Source of the DNA: Polaromonas sp. 39-63-25
GTDB lineage: Bacteria; Pseudomonadota; Gammaproteobacteria; Burkholderiales; Burkholderiaceae_C
Length of the DNA stretch: 64,000 nucleotides
Assembly: GCF_002278925.1 (NCBI RefSeq)
Contig: NZ_NCJH01000014.1
Span: forward strand, 1-64,000
Direction of reading: 5' to 3'
The position numbers and the translations under genes are program-made. Positions 34,276 to 43,446 of the stretch are shown here, in pieces; the stretch's first letter is position 1, and every line of letters starts with the position of its first letter. The notes below the pieces were generated by a model. It was not told where the DNA came from. It searched no databases and was given only the letters and a program-made list of their open reading frames with translations.

Positions 34276-35496
34276 TTAGAACTTGCCGATCTCCGGCCAG
34301 CGGTGGTGCAGGTACAGCCAGGCCAGCAGGCCAATGCTCATCATCAGCAGCGACGTTGCCGCCAGCGCCACGGTGGAATGCATGATCAGCGGCGCGATCA
34401 CGCCGGCCACAATGCCGTTGGCGGTCGAGCCGATAAAGGCTTGCAGCGACGAGGCCATGCCGCGCCGTTCGGGGTAGAGGTCCAGCACCAGCAGGGTCAC
34501 CACCGGCACCATCAGCGCCCAGCCGAAGGCGAAGATGGCAATCGGAAACAGCGCCCAGGAGACATGCGCCTTGAACAGCAGGTTGGCTGCCAGGTTGAGC
34601 ACCGCAATCACCAGCATGATGACAAAGCCGTGGCGGATCTGCTGCTTGGGGGCGATCTTGCCCGCCATGCGGCCACTGACCCAGGCGCCAGCCATGATGC
34701 CCGCAATCGTCAGCACAAAAAACCAGAAAAACTCCGTCGGCGCCAGGCCCATGTGCACGCCCAGGAATTCGGGTGCCGCCAGCACGTACAGAAACATGCC
34801 GTTGAAGGGCACGCCGCTGGCCAGTGCCAGCAGGAAAAAACGCGCGCTGGAGCCGAGCTGCCAGTAGCCGCGCATCAGGTGTTTCACATTGAAGGGCTGG
34901 CGCTGCGTGACGTGCAGGGTCTCGGGCAGCAGCTTGTAGTTGGCGGTCCACAGCAACACACCGACCCCGGTGAGAAACCAGAAGATCGCGTGCCAGTTCA
35001 GATGCACAAACAGCCAGCCGCCGATGATGGGCGCAATCGCCGGTGCCACGCCGAAATAAATCGTCACCTGGCTCATCACCTTCTGCGCCTGCGCCGGCGC
35101 GAACATGTCGCGGATCACGGCCCGCGAGACCACGATGCCGGCGCCGGTGGACAGGCCCTGCAGCGCCCGGAAAAACACCAGCTGCTCAATGCTTTGCGAC
35201 AACGCACAACCGGCCGACGCCAGTGTGAACATCGCAATGCCCCACAACACGACCGGACGGCGGCCGAAGCTGTCGGCCAGCGCCCCGTGGAACAGGTTCA
35301 TGAAGGCAAAGCCGAACAGGTAGGCCGACAGCGTCTGCTGCATCTCGACCGGCGTCGCGCCCAGCGAACGCGCAATACCCGAAAACGCCGGGATGTAGGT
35401 GTCGATGGAAAACGGCCCGAGCATGCCCAGCAGGGCCAGCAGCACGGCCAGAGCCCAGCGCGGGGCACGCCAGAGCTGGTCAGCGTCCGGGTTCAT
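34276..35496 (-). CDS. Bcr/CflA-family multidrug efflux MFS transporter
   Basis: A 406-residue 12-helix transporter of the DHA1/Bcr-CflA group, which exports drugs such as bicyclomycin or chloramphenicol. The signature is GMLGPFSIDTYIPAFSGIA (about 24-42) followed by the loop 2-3 motif GALADSFGRRPVVLWG (about 71-86) and GLSTGAGIVVSRAVIRDMF. Start ATG 35496 is normal for the family. It ends in a GC-rich repeat that may act as its terminator. Confidence 0.92.
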   Translation of the reverse strand: MNPDADQLWRAPRWALAVLLALLGMLGPFSIDTYIPAFSGIARSLGATPVEMQQTLSAYLFGFAFMNLFHGALADSFGRRPVVLWGIAMFTLASAGCALSQSIEQLVFFRALQGLSTGAGIVVSRAVIRDMFAPAQAQKVMSQVTIYFGVAPAIAPIIGGWLFVHLNWHAIFWFLTGVGVLLWTANYKLLPETLHVTQRQPFNVKHLMRGYWQLGSSARFFLLALASGVPFNGMFLYVLAAPEFLGVHMGLAPTEFFWFFVLTIAGIMAGAWVSGRMAGKIAPKQQIRHGFVIMLVIAVLNLAANLLFKAHVSWALFPIAIFAFGWALMVPVVTLLVLDLYPERRGMASSLQAFIGSTANGIVAGVIAPLIMHSTVALAATSLLMMSIGLLAWLYLHHRWPEIGKF

Positions 35497-35514
35497 CGCT
35501 GCATGTCCTGCCGG

Positions 35515-37182
35515 TCAGCGGGAGACGGAGTCACTGAAGGCGCTCTGGCGCAGGCGGTTGGGCACCAGGGCGCCGGCCGAGTCGAGGATGGGGTAGGCAA
35601 TCGAGCAGATATGCGAGTTGATACGTTTCAAGTCGCTGATCAGATCGATGTGCAGCGAGCTGGTTTCCATGCTCTGCATGGTGCGGTCAGACAGGCGGCC
35701 CAGGTGGGTGGTGGCGTAGGCGCGCTCCAGGTCGCGGAAGCGCGCCTTTTCTTCCAGTAGTTTTTTCGCGTCGCGCACACTGCCGTTCAGGAAAACGCTC
35801 ATGCCCAGGCGCAGGTTGTCGAGCAGGCGTTGGTGCAGCTCGCAGATCTCGGTCATGCCGGCTTCGGAGAAGTTGCGGCCGGGCTTGATCTTCTTGTCCT
35901 CGATGTCGATCAGCACGCGTTCGATGATGTCGCCGATCTGCTCCATGTTGATGGTGAAGCTGATGATGTCGGTCCAGCGCCGGCTTTCCTCCTCGCCCAG
36001 GGCCTCGCGCGAGATCTTGGTCAGGTAGTACTTGATGGCCGAATACAGCTCGTCCACCGTGTCGTCCATCTTGCGCAGGTCTTCAGCCAGCCGCAGGTCG
36101 TTGTGGCGCATGACTTCCAGCACACCGATCAGCATGCTTTCCACCACGTCGGCCTGGTGCAGCGCTTCCCTGGCCGCACACGAGATGGCCAGCGACGGCG
36201 TGGACAGGGCCGTCGGGTCCAGGTGGTGCGGCCGGCCGCCGGTGGTACCGCCCTTGACCGGGCGCGGCAGGAGTTTTTCAACCCAGCGCGCCACCACCTG
36301 CGTCAAGGTGATGAACACCAGACCGACCAGCACGTTGAACATCAGGTGAAACAGCACCACCGTGGTGGCCGCCTCGCCGAGAAAGGGCCGCACATGGCGC
36401 AGCCACAGGCCGACAAAGGGCGCGGCGGCGGCGACACCGAGCAGCTTGAAAAGGAAGTTGCCCAGCGGCACCTGCCGCACTTCGATGGCCGACCGGGCCG
36501 TGGTCAGCACCGCCAGCAGGCCGCTGCCCAGGTTGGCGCCCAGCACCAGCCCCAGCGCCACGTCCAGCGGAATCACGCCCGAGGCCGCCAGCGTGGCCGT
36601 CAGCAGCACGATGGCCAGGCTGGAGTAGGACACCACGGCCAGCACCGCGCCGACCGTGATCTCCAGCAGCAGGTCGCTGCTGAGTGTGCCCAGCAGGGCC
36701 TTGACGGCCGCGTTCGAGGTCAGCACCGCGGTCGAGTCCGTTACCAGGCGCAGCGCCAGCAGCATCAAGCCCAGGCCGATCAGGACGCGGCCGAAACGTC
36801 CGACATTGGTGGTCTGGCGCGAGATGAAGAGCACCACGCCGGTGAAGATGAACAGGGGCGAGAGCCAGGACAGGTCAAACGAGAACACCACGGCCATCAG
36901 GCTGGTGCCGATGTCGGCGCCCAGCATCACGGCCAGCGCCAGCGGCAACGCGATCAGCCCCTGGCCGACAAAGGAAGAAACAATCAGCGAGGTGGCGGTG
37001 CTGGACTGAACCAGCGCGGTCACGCCGAGGCCCGACAGGGCGGCGGTGAAGCGGTTGCCTATGCTGCGCGACAGCACGTGGCGCAAATTGGCTCCGAACA
37101 CGCGCAGGATGCCGGTCCGAACCAGATGGGTGCCCCAGACCAGCAGTGCGATGGCTGCCAGCAAATTCAACAAATGCTTCAT
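35515..37182 (-). CDS. Na+/phosphate cotransporter family protein with PhoU-like tail
   Basis: A 555-residue protein. Residues about 1-310 are a membrane domain with two inverted copies of the Na/Pi cotransporter repeat; the QSSTATS motif at about 59-65 (LVQSSTATSLIVSSF) is the substrate/sodium site and LGLVLGANLGSGLLAVL belongs to the second copy. The C-terminal about 200 residues form a soluble, helical PhoU-like domain (AREALHQADVVESMLIGVLE). It likely imports or exports phosphate coupled to sodium. Start ATG at 37182. Confidence 0.9.
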   Translation of the reverse strand: MKHLLNLLAAIALLVWGTHLVRTGILRVFGANLRHVLSRSIGNRFTAALSGLGVTALVQSSTATSLIVSSFVGQGLIALPLALAVMLGADIGTSLMAVVFSFDLSWLSPLFIFTGVVLFISRQTTNVGRFGRVLIGLGLMLLALRLVTDSTAVLTSNAAVKALLGTLSSDLLLEITVGAVLAVVSYSSLAIVLLTATLAASGVIPLDVALGLVLGANLGSGLLAVLTTARSAIEVRQVPLGNFLFKLLGVAAAAPFVGLWLRHVRPFLGEAATTVVLFHLMFNVLVGLVFITLTQVVARWVEKLLPRPVKGGTTGGRPHHLDPTALSTPSLAISCAAREALHQADVVESMLIGVLEVMRHNDLRLAEDLRKMDDTVDELYSAIKYYLTKISREALGEEESRRWTDIISFTINMEQIGDIIERVLIDIEDKKIKPGRNFSEAGMTEICELHQRLLDNLRLGMSVFLNGSVRDAKKLLEEKARFRDLERAYATTHLGRLSDRTMQSMETSSLHIDLISDLKRINSHICSIAYPILDSAGALVPNRLRQSAFSDSVSR

Positions 37183-37299
37183 AAGTGTTGAGGGCCACTA
37201 TAACGCCGGTGCGCCGCCTGCTTGGCCTTCTTCGGCATTCCCAGGACGACCTGAGCACATCGACGGAATTTTCCGACGGGCCGCCCCTGGGAAAATTAG

Positions 37300-37342
37300 C
37301 CCTCGGTGGGCAGCGCATTACACGCAGTGAAAAGCGTGGGGA
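37300..37342 (-). repeat. GC-rich stop-codon-linked repeat (partial copy E2)
   Basis: gccctcggtgggcagcgcat followed by tacacgcagtgaaaagcgtg runs right up to the stop codon of lspA. It shares the stop-proximal half of the element at 34181-34275. Confidence 0.65.
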
Positions 37343-37840
37343 CTAACTTCTTTTCACGCGCAGCAGTTCGTCCAGCACCAGGCAGATGGCCCCGACGGTG
37401 ATGGCGCTGTCGGCCACGTTGAAGGCCGGGAAGTGCCAGCCGGCGTAGTGGAAGTCCAGAAAGTCGACCACATAGCCGTGCAGCGTGCGGTCAATCACAT
37501 TGCCGACCGCGCCGCCCAGAATGCAGGCCAGGGCAAAGGAAAACAGCTTTTGCCTCGCATGCGACTTGAGCATCCACAGGATGAACAGTGCCGCCGCGAT
37601 GCCGATGGCGGTGAAGAACCAGCGTTGCCAGCCCGACGCGGAGGCCAGGAAGGAAAACGCGGCGCCGGTGTTGTGCACCCGCACCACGTTGAAAAAGCTG
37701 GTGACATAGGTCGCGTCCCCGAGCTGGTAATAGCCCAGGATCAGCACCTTGGTGAGCTGGTCGGCGATCAGCAGGATCAGCGCCAGGCCCAGCCAGGGCA
37801 GCAGGCTGGCGGAGGTGGTTCCGAAGGTTGTTTTGGCCAT
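37343..37840 (-). CDS. lspA: lipoprotein signal peptidase
   Basis: A 165-residue, four-helix aspartic peptidase that removes the signal peptide from diacylated prolipoproteins in the inner membrane. The catalytic aspartates are D117 ([14 protein letters not shown]) and D144 (FNVADSAI). The conserved NTGAAFSFL is at about 57-65. The start codon overlaps the ileS stop by one base (TGATG), the conserved ileS-lspA arrangement. A GC-rich repeat follows the stop. Confidence 0.97.
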   Translation of the reverse strand: MAKTTFGTTSASLLPWLGLALILLIADQLTKVLILGYYQLGDATYVTSFFNVVRVHNTGAAFSFLASASGWQRWFFTAIGIAAALFILWMLKSHARQKLFSFALACILGGAVGNVIDRTLHGYVVDFLDFHYAGWHFPAFNVADSAITVGAICLVLDELLRVKRS

Positions 37841-40659
37841 CAGGCGTACTTCCTTTCTTCTCCTGCACCGAACAGGTTGCTGGTGCAGCGCCCGCAGATC
37901 GTCGGGTGTGCGGCGTCATGGCCCACGTCGTCCCGGTAATGCCAGCAGCGCTCACATTTAACGGCGGAACTGGCTTCGGTGTTGATGGATTGTGCGCTTC
38001 CAGCTATTAAATTTATAGCGGATGTGATGAAGACGAACTTCAGATCCTCGCCCAGGCTGGCCAGCAGTGCATGGTCGTCGGCGGTGACTTCGAGCGTCAC
38101 TTTGGCCTGCAGCGACGAGCCGACCTTGCCATCGGTGCGCAGAGCCTCGATGTCCTTGTTGACCGCATCACGCAGTTCGCGGATGCGGCTCCATTTGGAC
38201 AGCAGGGCCTCATCGGCCGCGGCCAGATCGGCATAGGTTTCCATGAAGATGGACTCCGAACTGCCGAAGACTTTCCAGGCTTCCTCGGCCGTGAAGCTCA
38301 GGAAAGGCGCCATCCAGCGCAGCATCGCATGCGTGATCTGGTGCAGCGCGGTCTGCGCGCTGCGCCTGGCCAGCGACTTCGGTGCCGTGGTGTACAGCCT
38401 GTCTTTCAGGATGTCGAGGTAGAAGGACCCCAGGTCTTCGCTGCAGTAGATCTGCAGTTTTGAGACCACCGGGTGGAACTCGTAGACCTCGTAGTGCGCC
38501 AGGATGTCGGCCTGCAGCTGCGCCGCGCGGCTCAGTGCGTACCGGTCGATTTCCAGCATCTGCTCGAACGGCACGGCGTCTTTGGCCGGGTCGAAGTCGC
38601 TGACATTGGCCAGCAGAAAACGCAGCGTGTTGCGGATGCGTCGGTAGGCGTCCACCACACGCGCCAGGATCTTGTCGTCAATGGCCAGGTCGCCCGAGTA
38701 GTCGGTCGATGCGCACCACAGGCGGATGATTTCGGCGCCCAGCTTGCCCGACACTTCCTGCGGTGCCACGACGTTGCCTTCGCTCTTGCTCATCTTGCGG
38801 CCCTTGCCGTCCACCGTGAAGCCGTGTGTCAGCAGGCCCTTGTAGGGCGCGTGGTCGTACATTGCGCACGAGGTGAGCAGCGACGAGTGGAACCAGCCGC
38901 GGTGCTGGTCGTGGCCTTCGAGGTACAGATCGGCTGGCCAGGCGGACTGGTCGGCGTGGCTGCGCTTGAGCACATGAAAATGCGTGGTGCCCGAGTCGAA
39001 CCAGACGTCCAGGATGTCGGTGCTCTTGATGTAGTCGGGTGCGTCGGCACCCAGGATGGACTCGGCGCTGGCCTTGCTCCAGGCCTCGATGCCGCCGGCC
39101 TCCACCATGGCGGCGGCCTGGTCCATGATTTCCATGGTGCGCGGGTGCAACTCGCCGGTGGCGGTGTGGATGAAAAACGGCAGCGGCACGCCCCAGTTGC
39201 GCTGGCGGCTGATGCACCAGTCGGGCCGGCCGGCAATCATGTCGTGCAGGCGGGTCTTGCCGTTTTCCGGGTAGAAGCTGGTTTCCTCGATCGCGGCCAG
39301 CGCCAGCTGGCGCAGCGTGCGCGGCGCCTTGTCCCTGGTGAACACGCCTTCACCCTCGTCCATGCGCACAAACCACTGGGCGGCGGCGCGGTAGATCACC
39401 GGCGTCTTGTGGCGCCAGCAATGCGGGTAGCTGTGCACGATGTCATGCGTGGCAAACAGGCGGCCGGCGTCGCGCAGGGCCTCGATCACCAGCGGTGCGG
39501 CTTTCCAGATGTTGAGGCCGCCGAACAGCGGCAGCTCGTCGACGTAACGGCCGTTGCCCTGCACCGGGTTCAGGATGTCGTCGTAGGCAATGCCGTTGGC
39601 CACGCAGGAGTTGAAGTCTTCCACGCCGTAGGCGGGCGAGGAATGCACGATACCCGTGCCGTCGTCGGCGGTCGCGTAGTCGGCCAGAAAGACCGGGCTC
39701 AGGCGCCGGTAACCAGCATCCACGTCGTACAGCGGATGTTTGAAATTGATCAGCGCCAGGTGTTTGCCGGCCGTGGTGGCCAGCACCGTGCCGGTGAGCT
39801 GGTAACGCTCCAGACACTTGTCCACCAGCGAGGCGGCCAGCAGCAGGATGCCGCGCTCGGTATCGACCAGTGCGTAGTCCAGATCGGGGTTCAGGTTCAG
39901 CGCCTGGTTGGCGGGAATAGTCCACGCGGTGGTCGTCCAGATCACGGCATAGGCGTCCTTGGACAGGCTCTTCAGGCCGAAAGCGGCAGCCAGCTTGTCG
40001 GGCTGGTCGCACTGGAAGCCGACGTCCAGCGTCTGCGATTTTTTGTCCGCGTATTCGATCTCGAACTCGGCCAGCGAGGAGCCGCAGTCAAAACACCAGT
40101 AGACGGGCTTGAGGCCGCGGTAGACAAAACCGCGTTCCATGATGCGTTTGAGCGCGCGGATCTCGTCGGCTTCGTTGCCGGGGTTCATGGTCAGATAGGG
40201 GTTGGCCCATTCACCCAGCACGCCCAGGCGCTTGAAGTCCTCTTTCTGCTGTGCGATCTGCTCGGTGGCAAAAGCGCGGCTCTTGGCCTGCACGTCGTCT
40301 CTTGAAAGATTGCGGCCATGCAGCTTTTCGATGGCGTTTTCGATCGGCAGGCCGTGGCAGTCCCAGCCCGGCACATACACGGCGTCCAGCCCCTTGAGCT
40401 GGCGCGCCTTGACGATCATGTCTTTCAGGATCTTGTTGGCCGCATGGCCGATGTGGATCTGACCGTTGGCGTACGGCGGGCCGTCGTGCAGCACAAACTT
40501 CGGTTTGCCGGCGCGCACGTCGCGCAGCTTTTTGTAGATGCCCTTGTCGTCCCACTCCTTGACCCAGCCGGCTTCGCGTTTGGGCAGGTCGCCGCGCATG
40601 GGGAAAGGGGTGTCGGGCAGGTTCAGGGTGCTGCGGTAATCGGTTTTGTTGTCGGACAT
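37840..40659 (-). CDS. ileS: isoleucyl-tRNA synthetase
   Basis: A 939-residue class I synthetase that charges tRNA-Ile. HIGH is at 69-72, KMSKS at 622-626 and the C-terminal zinc-binding cysteines are in KCERCWHY and TICGRCTSN. The editing domain follows the usual order. Residues about 881-890 are encoded by a copy of the dispersed palindromic element (37991-38019) just before the zinc domain, in a linker that varies between species. Start ATG at 40659 is standard. Followed by lspA with one-base overlap. Confidence 0.98.
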   Translation of the reverse strand: MSDNKTDYRSTLNLPDTPFPMRGDLPKREAGWVKEWDDKGIYKKLRDVRAGKPKFVLHDGPPYANGQIHIGHAANKILKDMIVKARQLKGLDAVYVPGWDCHGLPIENAIEKLHGRNLSRDDVQAKSRAFATEQIAQQKEDFKRLGVLGEWANPYLTMNPGNEADEIRALKRIMERGFVYRGLKPVYWCFDCGSSLAEFEIEYADKKSQTLDVGFQCDQPDKLAAAFGLKSLSKDAYAVIWTTTAWTIPANQALNLNPDLDYALVDTERGILLLAASLVDKCLERYQLTGTVLATTAGKHLALINFKHPLYDVDAGYRRLSPVFLADYATADDGTGIVHSSPAYGVEDFNSCVANGIAYDDILNPVQGNGRYVDELPLFGGLNIWKAAPLVIEALRDAGRLFATHDIVHSYPHCWRHKTPVIYRAAAQWFVRMDEGEGVFTRDKAPRTLRQLALAAIEETSFYPENGKTRLHDMIAGRPDWCISRQRNWGVPLPFFIHTATGELHPRTMEIMDQAAAMVEAGGIEAWSKASAESILGADAPDYIKSTDILDVWFDSGTTHFHVLKRSHADQSAWPADLYLEGHDQHRGWFHSSLLTSCAMYDHAPYKGLLTHGFTVDGKGRKMSKSEGNVVAPQEVSGKLGAEIIRLWCASTDYSGDLAIDDKILARVVDAYRRIRNTLRFLLANVSDFDPAKDAVPFEQMLEIDRYALSRAAQLQADILAHYEVYEFHPVVSKLQIYCSEDLGSFYLDILKDRLYTTAPKSLARRSAQTALHQITHAMLRWMAPFLSFTAEEAWKVFGSSESIFMETYADLAAADEALLSKWSRIRELRDAVNKDIEALRTDGKVGSSLQAKVTLEVTADDHALLASLGEDLKFVFITSAINLIAGSAQSINTEASSAVKCERCWHYRDDVGHDAAHPTICGRCTSNLFGAGEERKYA
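37991..38019 (-). repeat. dispersed palindromic element inside ileS
   Basis: tgcgcttcca is followed by GCTAT-TAAATTT-ATAGC (38003-38019). Only the hairpin and the near part of the arm are kept. It lies in frame in the linker before the C-terminal zinc domain of IleS. Confidence 0.7.
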
Positions 40660-40767
40660 GGGATGCTTTTGTTGAGGCAGGCCGGTGAGGCAGGACCGCC
40701 GGAATACGGGTCGGGAAGAAAGCCGTTCGCCCGGAGGGAGGGGCGGGGCCAGAGGCGACGAGATCGT

Positions 40768-41802
40768 CTAAATTCGGTCGCGCGTGGTCTGGCGGCTGGT
40801 TTCCGTGTGCATGGAGGCTGAAAATGACTTCGCGGCTTCGGCAAAAAACGCCCGCGCATCGTCGCAGTCTCTGGTAATGCCCGCCTTGAGGCTGTCCAGA
40901 CCGTCGTATTTCAGTTCGTCGTGCAGTTTGTGTAGCAGTTCCACCCGGATGATTTTACCGTATGCCTCCTCCAGTCCCAAGCCGGCGGGCCAGGCCAGGC
41001 AATGGGTCTCCAGCAGCACGCGTCCGCCGTTGACGTCGGTGGGGTCCAGCGAGGGCCGGATGCCCAGGTTGGCGACGCCGGGCAGGGGCTGGTCGGACAG
41101 GCCGAACACCTGCACCGCAAAAATCCCGCTGGCGGCCGGTTTCCAGTGGGAAAAGCGCAGGTTCAGCGTGCGAAAGCCCAGATCGCGCCCGAGCTTGCGG
41201 CCATGCACCACATGGCCGGAAATGCTGTAAGGCCGGCCCAGCAGGCTGGCCACCCGGCTCATCTGGCCCTGGCCCAGGGCCTCCCGCACCGCAGAGCTTG
41301 AGACGCGTGTGTTGCTGACCTCGTAGCTGTTCATGCGGGCCACGTCAAAACCCAGCTGCTCGCCGGCGGCGTCGAGCATGGCGTAGTCGCCGGCGCGTTT
41401 GGCACCAAAACGGAAGTCGTCGCCCACCAGCACGTAACGCGCGCCCAGGCCGCGCACCAGCACGTCTTCGATGAAGGCTTCAGCCGGCTGGGCAGCGAGC
41501 CGCGCGTTGAAGGGCAGCACCACGCACTGGTCGATGCCGCAGCGCGCCAGCTCGGTCAGCTTGTCGCGCAGCGTGGCGATACGCGCCGGCGCCAGCTCGG
41601 GTTTGCGCGCGCTTGCTGCGAAGTAGTCGCGCGGATGGGGCTCGAAGCTCATCACGCAGCTGGGCACGCCGCGGTGCTGGGCCTCGTTTTTCAGCAGCGC
41701 CAGCATGGCCTGGTGGCCGCGGTGCACGCCGTCGAAGTTGCCAATCGTCAGCGCGCACTGCGCCGCAAGCTGGGGGTGCTGGTAACCGCGGAAAATTTTC
41801 AT
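40768..41802 (-). CDS. ribF: bifunctional riboflavin kinase / FAD synthetase
   Basis: A 344-residue enzyme making FMN and FAD. The N-terminal adenylyltransferase has TIGNFDGVHRGHQAML (about 19-34) and the GDDFRFGAKRAGDY segment; the C-terminal riboflavin kinase has RPYSISGHVVHGRKLGRDLGF-type sequence (about 191-211) and GVANLGIRPS. It lies directly upstream of ileS and lspA, giving the common ribF-ileS-lspA order. About 108 bases separate it from ileS. Start ATG at 41802. Confidence 0.96.
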   Translation of the reverse strand: MKIFRGYQHPQLAAQCALTIGNFDGVHRGHQAMLALLKNEAQHRGVPSCVMSFEPHPRDYFAASARKPELAPARIATLRDKLTELARCGIDQCVVLPFNARLAAQPAEAFIEDVLVRGLGARYVLVGDDFRFGAKRAGDYAMLDAAGEQLGFDVARMNSYEVSNTRVSSSAVREALGQGQMSRVASLLGRPYSISGHVVHGRKLGRDLGFRTLNLRFSHWKPAASGIFAVQVFGLSDQPLPGVANLGIRPSLDPTDVNGGRVLLETHCLAWPAGLGLEEAYGKIIRVELLHKLHDELKYDGLDSLKAGITRDCDDARAFFAEAAKSFSASMHTETSRQTTRDRI

Positions 41803-41817
41803 GCTGCCAATTATCGT

Positions 41818-41875
41818 TTTAATAGCGCCTCAGGTCGGCTGGATGGGGGCTGGAGGCCTGAAAAGGGGGATGGAC
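41818..41875 (+). repeat. dispersed palindromic element upstream of ribF
   Basis: tttaatagcgcctcaggtcg followed by gctggatgggggctggaggcctgaaaag matches the arm in plus orientation; the hairpin part is degraded. It lies in the divergent spacer between ribF and the HNH gene. Confidence 0.55.
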
Positions 41876-41963
41876 CCGGCTTTGTCATGAAATCGCTGTA
41901 TATTGATGGTTCAAGCAGTTTGAGTCCGGTTTCCATGCGTTTTTTTAAATGTTGGAGGTTCGT

Positions 41964-42521
41964 TTGAAGGTCTTGAAACTCTCAGCCCAGGGGTTGCCGC
42001 AATCGTGGATCAGCCTCGAACAAGCCGTGCTGCACTATGCCTCGGATGAAGTGCGCTGGGAGATGGGTGCGCAGGTGGCCACGTTTCACGGCGGCCACAA
42101 CGCCATCACCGGCAACCAGTCCATCATCACCGTCAACAGCATCATCGGCACCAAGGGCGTGCCCAACATCAACCCCTTCGACCTCAAGCCCGGGCTGACC
42201 AACAGCAAGCTGTTCGCCCGCGACCGCAATGTGTGCGCCTACTGCGGCGACCATTTCCACGAGGAAGACCTGACCCGCGAGCACATCATCCCGTTCGCAC
42301 AAAACGGCATCGACAACTGGATGAACGTGGTCACCGCCTGCCGCGCCTGCAACCACCGCAAGAGCAGCCGCACCCCCGAGCAGGCGCACATGCCGCTGCT
42401 CTACACGCCGTATGTGCCCAGCCTGTGGGAAGACTTCATTTTGCGCAACCGCCGCATCCTGGTGGACCAGATGGAGTTTCTGATGGCGCATGTGCCCAGG
42501 ACTTCGCGGCTGCTAGTTTGA
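41964..42521 (+). CDS. HNH endonuclease domain protein
   Basis: A 185-residue protein with an N-terminal alpha/beta region (SAQGLPQSWISLEQAVLHYA) and an HNH nuclease domain. Zinc ligands are C91/C94 and C126/C129, the catalytic His is H107 (TREHIIPF) and N118/N121 plus H131 complete the fold. I placed the start at TTG 41964 because TGGAGG (41953-41958) sits 5 bases upstream; an ATG at 41949 lacks a site. Such small HNH proteins are common in Burkholderiales chromosomes with unknown substrate. It stands alone between ribF and an AT-richer gene. Confidence 0.85.
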   Translation: MKVLKLSAQGLPQSWISLEQAVLHYASDEVRWEMGAQVATFHGGHNAITGNQSIITVNSIIGTKGVPNINPFDLKPGLTNSKLFARDRNVCAYCGDHFHEEDLTREHIIPFAQNGIDNWMNVVTACRACNHRKSSRTPEQAHMPLLYTPYVPSLWEDFILRNRRILVDQMEFLMAHVPRTSRLLV

Positions 42522-42726
42522 GTTTGGCGGGGAGCTTTCCCTGCGAAATGACAGCGGCGGCTTCGCCCGAACCAGTCTCTACCTGTGTGAATGTGCGGCG
42601 ATCCGGGCTATTTGGATATCAGGTAACCTTTTTTAGGCAATAGAGGCACGTGTTGTCCGACTTGCGGCCATGTTCTCCCGCAGTTTTGTGGGAGATATCA
42701 ACGTTGGGTTTTCTTAAGATAGGCAC

Positions 42727-43338
42727 ATGAGAGCGCTATACATATTCGCCCTTCAGCTATTTACTGCTTCATTCTGCCTGGCGCAGGACAACAGTTTCGA
42801 TGAGATTCTTTCAAAAGCCGACAAGGTGCCACTTGTGATCAGAATTTACTCTCAAATTCTGTCTTTCTCTTGGCCCAAAGGCTTCACACTTGGAAGCCGG
42901 TCGGAAAAAAAGGGTGCGTTTTCACAGGTGCTCAAGGTTGTCGGTGAGTCCGATGACGGGTGGAAACAGAGAATACTCATAACCGGAATGCAAGATGCAT
43001 CGGTCAAGGAGAAGGATCCGGTCAAGCTGGTGTCTGACCTTGTGAAGTTCAGCTACAAGAGCGGCTGCCCTAAAAGCTATTCCGTCACAGATATTGGCGA
43101 AATGAAACTTGATACTGGGCAGCCCGCGTTCGTATTTATGGTGGGTTGCGGAATCACCATTCCAGTTGAAAATAGTGAGAAGGACAAAATGATGACTATG
43201 GCTGTGGTGGTGAAAGGCAGCGCTGACGTGTATTCGATGCTGTGGATTGAGAGATCAAACACGGATGAAGTTCCACCGTTGGCTTGGCCGGTTTGGAGAA
43301 GACGCCTTGATAGTCTGTTGCCCATTCAAATTCATTAG
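42727..43338 (+). CDS. secreted hypothetical protein, AT-richer than surroundings
   Basis: A 203-residue protein with a signal peptide (about 1-19, FTASFCLAQ). The mature part has no motif I recognise; a Cys pair (GCPKS and VGCGI) may form a disulfide. The codon use and base composition differ visibly from neighbours: many A/T-ending codons and runs such as gagaaggacaaaatgatgac. This suggests recent gain by transfer. It is flanked by about 200 bases without a gene upstream and lies convergent to the lipoprotein hydrolase gene. Confidence 0.75.
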   Translation: MRALYIFALQLFTASFCLAQDNSFDEILSKADKVPLVIRIYSQILSFSWPKGFTLGSRSEKKGAFSQVLKVVGESDDGWKQRILITGMQDASVKEKDPVKLVSDLVKFSYKSGCPKSYSVTDIGEMKLDTGQPAFVFMVGCGITIPVENSEKDKMMTMAVVVKGSADVYSMLWIERSNTDEVPPLAWPVWRRRLDSLLPIQIH

Positions 43339-43446
43339 CCCAACCCATCATTCCCTGGGCGCGCAAAAAAAAGCGCAGGCGAGTGAGGTCTGGTCTTGTT
43401 GCTGGTCGTCTTTTGAGTCTCTGTGCCGGCAGACGCTCCCAACACC

